Assembly: GCA_030430455.1 (NCBI GenBank) | Contig: JAUIJB010000037.1 | Coordinates: forward strand, 1 to 37,787 | Direction: 5' to 3' | Length of the DNA: 37,787 nt | Source: Verrucomicrobiia bacterium | GTDB taxonomy: Bacteria > Verrucomicrobiota > Verrucomicrobiia > Verrucomicrobiales > Akkermansiaceae | Shown: positions 35,424 through 37,787 of the stretch, in pieces | Position numbering within the stretch: position 1 is the first letter of the stretch | Layout: each line of letters opens with the position of its first letter | The notes under the pieces: generated by a model | Database searches by the model: none | Told to the model about the DNA's origin: nothing | The model's input: the letters and a program-made list of their open reading frames with translations, nothing else | Position numbers and translations under genes: made by a program

Positions 35424-37586
35424 ATGAACATCCATACCATCACGAGCCAGGTTGGCTCGAACCCCATCACCTTCGAGACCGGCAAGCTGGCCAAGCTGGC
35501 CGACGGCGCCGTCGTCGTCTCGTGCGGTGAGACCGTGGTGCTCTGCACCGCCGTTTCGCAAACCAAGGTCCGCGAAGGCCAGACCTGGTTCCCCATGTCC
35601 GTCGAGTACAAGGAGAAGGCCTCGGCCGCGGGTCAGTTCCCCGGCGGCTACTTCAAGCGCGAGGGCCGTCCGACCGAGAAGGAGATCCTGACCTCGCGGA
35701 TGACCGACCGCCCGCTCCGCCCGCTCTTCCCGAAGGGCTACCTCTACGACACCCAGATCGTGGCGCTGCTGCTCGCGGCCGACCACGTCAACGACTCCGA
35801 CATCCTGGCGATGAACGGCGCCTCCGCCGCGCTGACCATCTCCGACATCCCGTTCGCCGGCCCGATCGGCGCGGTGCGCGTCGGCCGCGTCGACGGCGAG
35901 TTCGTCGTCAACCCGAACTTCGACCAGCGCGAGGAAAGCGACCTCGACCTCGTCTACGTCGGCAACAAGACCGACGTGATCATGATCGAGGGCGCCGCCG
36001 ACCAGCTGCCCGAGGACGAGTTCATCAAGGCTCTCCACTTCGCCCAGTCGAACGTGACCAAGCTGGTCGAGGCGCAGGAGGAACTGTGCAAGCTCGCCGG
36101 CAAGGAAAAGCGCGAGTACACCGTGACCGTGGCCAAGGAGGACCTTCTCGAGGTCGGCTATGCCGTCGCCGGCGACCGCATCGAGGAGGCGATCTACGCG
36201 CCCTCGAAAGTCGAGCGCGGCAAGAAGGTCGGCGCCCTGCGCGACGAGGTCGAGGCGGCCATCAAGGAGAAGTATCCCGAGACCACCGACTTCGAGATCG
36301 AGCAGGTCTTCGAATACATCCAGAAGAAGGCCTTCCGCCTCTCCATCATGGAGAAGGGCGTGCGCGCCGACGGCCGCCAGATCGGCGACCTGCGCCAGCT
36401 CTTTGCCGAGGCCAACCCGCTGCCCCGCGTCCACGGATCGGCCATCTTCGCCCGCGGCGAGACCCAGGCCATGGGGATCACCACGCTGGCCCCGGCCGAC
36501 GAGCGCCAGTACTACGACAACTACGCCGGTGGCGACGACAACAAGCGCTTCATCCTGCACTACAACTTCCCGCCCTTCTCGGTCGGCGAGACCGGCCGCA
36601 TGGGTGGCCTGAACCGCCGCGAGATCGGCCACGGTGCGCTCGCCGAGCGCTCGATCGCCCCGGTCATCCCGGACGAGGAGGACTTCCCTTACGCCATGCG
36701 CGTCTCCTCGGAGGTCATGGAGTCGAACGGCTCGACCTCGATGGCGACCGTCTGCGCCGGCACCATGTCGCTGCTCTGCGCCGGCGTGCCGCTCAAGGCC
36801 CCGGTCGGCGGCATCTCCTGCGGCCTGGTCACCGAGTGGAACGACGACGGCACGCTCAAGGAGCACAAGGTGCTGCTCGACATCATCGGTTCGGAGGACT
36901 TCTACGGCGACATGGACTTCAAGCTCTGCGGCACCGACGCCGGTGTCACCGGCTTCCAGCTCGACCTCAAGCTGCCCGGCCTGCCGCTGAGCATCCTCGA
37001 GGAGGGTGTCCGCCTCGCCAAGGAAGGCCGCACCAAGGTGATCGCCAAGATGGAGGAGGCCGTCAGCGGCCCGCAGGAACTCAGCCCGCACGCCCCGCGC
37101 ATCGTGTCCGTGAAGATCCCCGCCGACCGCATCGGCGAGCTCATCGGGCCCGGTGGCAAGAACATCAAGGGTATCCAGGCCGAGTCCGGCGCCGAGATCA
37201 ACATCGAGGACGACGGCACCGTGCACATCTATGCCTCGAAGGAGGAGGGCCTCAACCGCGCGAAGGAGCTCATCGACCGCATCTTCGCCGAGATCGAGGT
37301 CGGCCAGATCTACACCGGCAAGGTGGTCAGCGTGACCAACTTCGGCGCCTTCATGGAGGTGCTTCCCGGCAAGGACGGCCTGGTCCACATCTCGGAACTC
37401 CAGGAAGGCCGCACCGAGCAGGTCGAGGACGTCGTCAAGAAGGGCGAGGAAATCACCGCCAAGTGCATCGGCGTGGACGAGAAGGGCCGCGTCAAGATGA
37501 GCCGCCGGGCGTATCTCCGCGACCAGAAGGCCGCGAAGGCCGAGAAGGATTCCGCTGCGGAACCCGCCCCCGCCAACGCCGAGTAA
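35424..37586 (+). CDS. pnp: Polyribonucleotide nucleotidyltransferase (PNPase)
   Basis: The trimeric 3'-5' phosphorolytic exoribonuclease of the RNA degradosome. The 720-residue protein has the first RNase PH domain (FETGKLAKLADGAVVVSCGE, EYKEKASAAGQFPGGYFKRE), a helical linker (EEAIYAPSKVERGKKVGALR) and the catalytic second RNase PH domain with Asp in SEDFYGDMDFKLCGTDAGVT. The C-terminal KH domain has GPGGKNIKGI and the S1 domain VGQIYTGKVVSVTNFGAFME. The tail is Lys/Ala rich. Length is normal. The ATG has no Shine-Dalgarno directly before it (GGAGG is about 24 bases away). A strong intrinsic terminator follows. Confidence 0.97.
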   Translation: MNIHTITSQVGSNPITFETGKLAKLADGAVVVSCGETVVLCTAVSQTKVREGQTWFPMSVEYKEKASAAGQFPGGYFKREGRPTEKEILTSRMTDRPLRPLFPKGYLYDTQIVALLLAADHVNDSDILAMNGASAALTISDIPFAGPIGAVRVGRVDGEFVVNPNFDQREESDLDLVYVGNKTDVIMIEGAADQLPEDEFIKALHFAQSNVTKLVEAQEELCKLAGKEKREYTVTVAKEDLLEVGYAVAGDRIEEAIYAPSKVERGKKVGALRDEVEAAIKEKYPETTDFEIEQVFEYIQKKAFRLSIMEKGVRADGRQIGDLRQLFAEANPLPRVHGSAIFARGETQAMGITTLAPADERQYYDNYAGGDDNKRFILHYNFPPFSVGETGRMGGLNRREIGHGALAERSIAPVIPDEEDFPYAMRVSSEVMESNGSTSMATVCAGTMSLLCAGVPLKAPVGGISCGLVTEWNDDGTLKEHKVLLDIIGSEDFYGDMDFKLCGTDAGVTGFQLDLKLPGLPLSILEEGVRLAKEGRTKVIAKMEEAVSGPQELSPHAPRIVSVKIPADRIGELIGPGGKNIKGIQAESGAEINIEDDGTVHIYASKEEGLNRAKELIDRIFAEIEVGQIYTGKVVSVTNFGAFMEVLPGKDGLVHISELQEGRTEQVEDVVKKGEEITAKCIGVDEKGRVKMSRRAYLRDQKAAKAEKDSAAEPAPANAE

Positions 37587-37640
37587 GCCGGACGCGCCCG
37601 AGGTTCCCCTGGGCGCGACGCTTCAAGGCCACCGATTCCC

Positions 37641-37675
37641 AGGCCGCCATCCCGCGAGGGGTGGCGGCCTTTTTT
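37641..37675 (+). terminator. Intrinsic terminator of pnp
   Basis: AGGCCGCCATCCC pairs with GGGGTGGCGGCCT (one T-G wobble) around GCGA, followed by six T. It lies 54 bp beyond the pnp stop. Confidence 0.92.
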
Positions 37676-37787
37676 CGGTTCTTCCGCAGAATTTGTGTGG
37701 ATTTGCGGAGTCATTCCCTGTCGCGGAGGCGCGGTCCTCGCCACGGTCAAGCGGGCGGGCGGCATAAAAGTCCAGCCGTGTGCCGCG
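37676..37787. other. Intergenic end of window
   Basis: No gene is supported in these 112 bases. 37684-37708 begins CCGCA and ends TGCGG and resembles the periodic repeat at 25821-25848. Confidence 0.4.

Overview
The window looks like a high-GC chromosomal segment from the Verrucomicrobiota, probably a Luteolibacter/Haloferula-like member of the Verrucomicrobiales. The lineage call rests on the mix of secreted GH115, PEP-CTERM and DPDxDxxxNLxEY-tailed proteins, a degenerate-repeat membrane protein rich in WAxxDPxAA, a sulfatase-like protein, an ECF sigma/Ser-Thr kinase pair, and bL9-DnaB and uS15-PNPase neighbourhoods. It is inferred from reading the sequence; no database search was possible.

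Left part (about 1-13.75 kb, all minus strand, visibly less GC-rich in third codon positions). A complete ISL3-type insertion sequence (71-1352) sits just behind a four-gene run for extracellular polysaccharide breakdown: GH115 xylan alpha-glucuronidase, a short PEP-CTERM protein, a long calcium-repeat protein and a DUF1593/nucleoside-hydrolase-like protein. The first three share one N-terminal lectin-like domain, and two of them carry it as a 584-bp near-duplicate. Upstream lies a two-gene regulatory unit, an ECF sigma factor followed 22 bp later by a membrane-spanning protein kinase, which may control the locus. At about 13.75 kb a gene remnant of a beta-helix protein is cut in mid-domain and base composition changes, so this point looks like the edge of an acquired island.

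Right part (about 14-37.8 kb, very GC-rich, housekeeping-like). It holds citramalate synthase (isoleucine route), an RDD/GYF membrane protein, two divergent glycosyltransferases, an MsbA-type ABC exporter and a low-molecular-weight phosphatase, a set suited to envelope glycan or lipid assembly. Next come a sulfatase-like protein that has lost its formylglycine cysteine and two active-site histidines, a repeat-rich membrane protein, a small protein with two AP2-like domains, and two small unknown proteins. Then come DnaB and ribosomal protein bL9 (minus strand), a PlsC-like acyltransferase, NADP-type glutamate dehydrogenase, an acetolactate synthase-like/aldehyde dehydrogenase pair, uS15 and PNPase.

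Two cross-cutting signals deserve attention. First, several right-hand genes lack a Shine-Dalgarno sequence and carry a TTGnnn - 17 bp - (T/G)AGnCT promoter-like pair so close to the start codon that leaderless or near-leaderless mRNAs are likely. Second, the sulfatase-like protein appears to be a pseudoenzyme. No tRNA, rRNA, CRISPR array or replication origin was seen.
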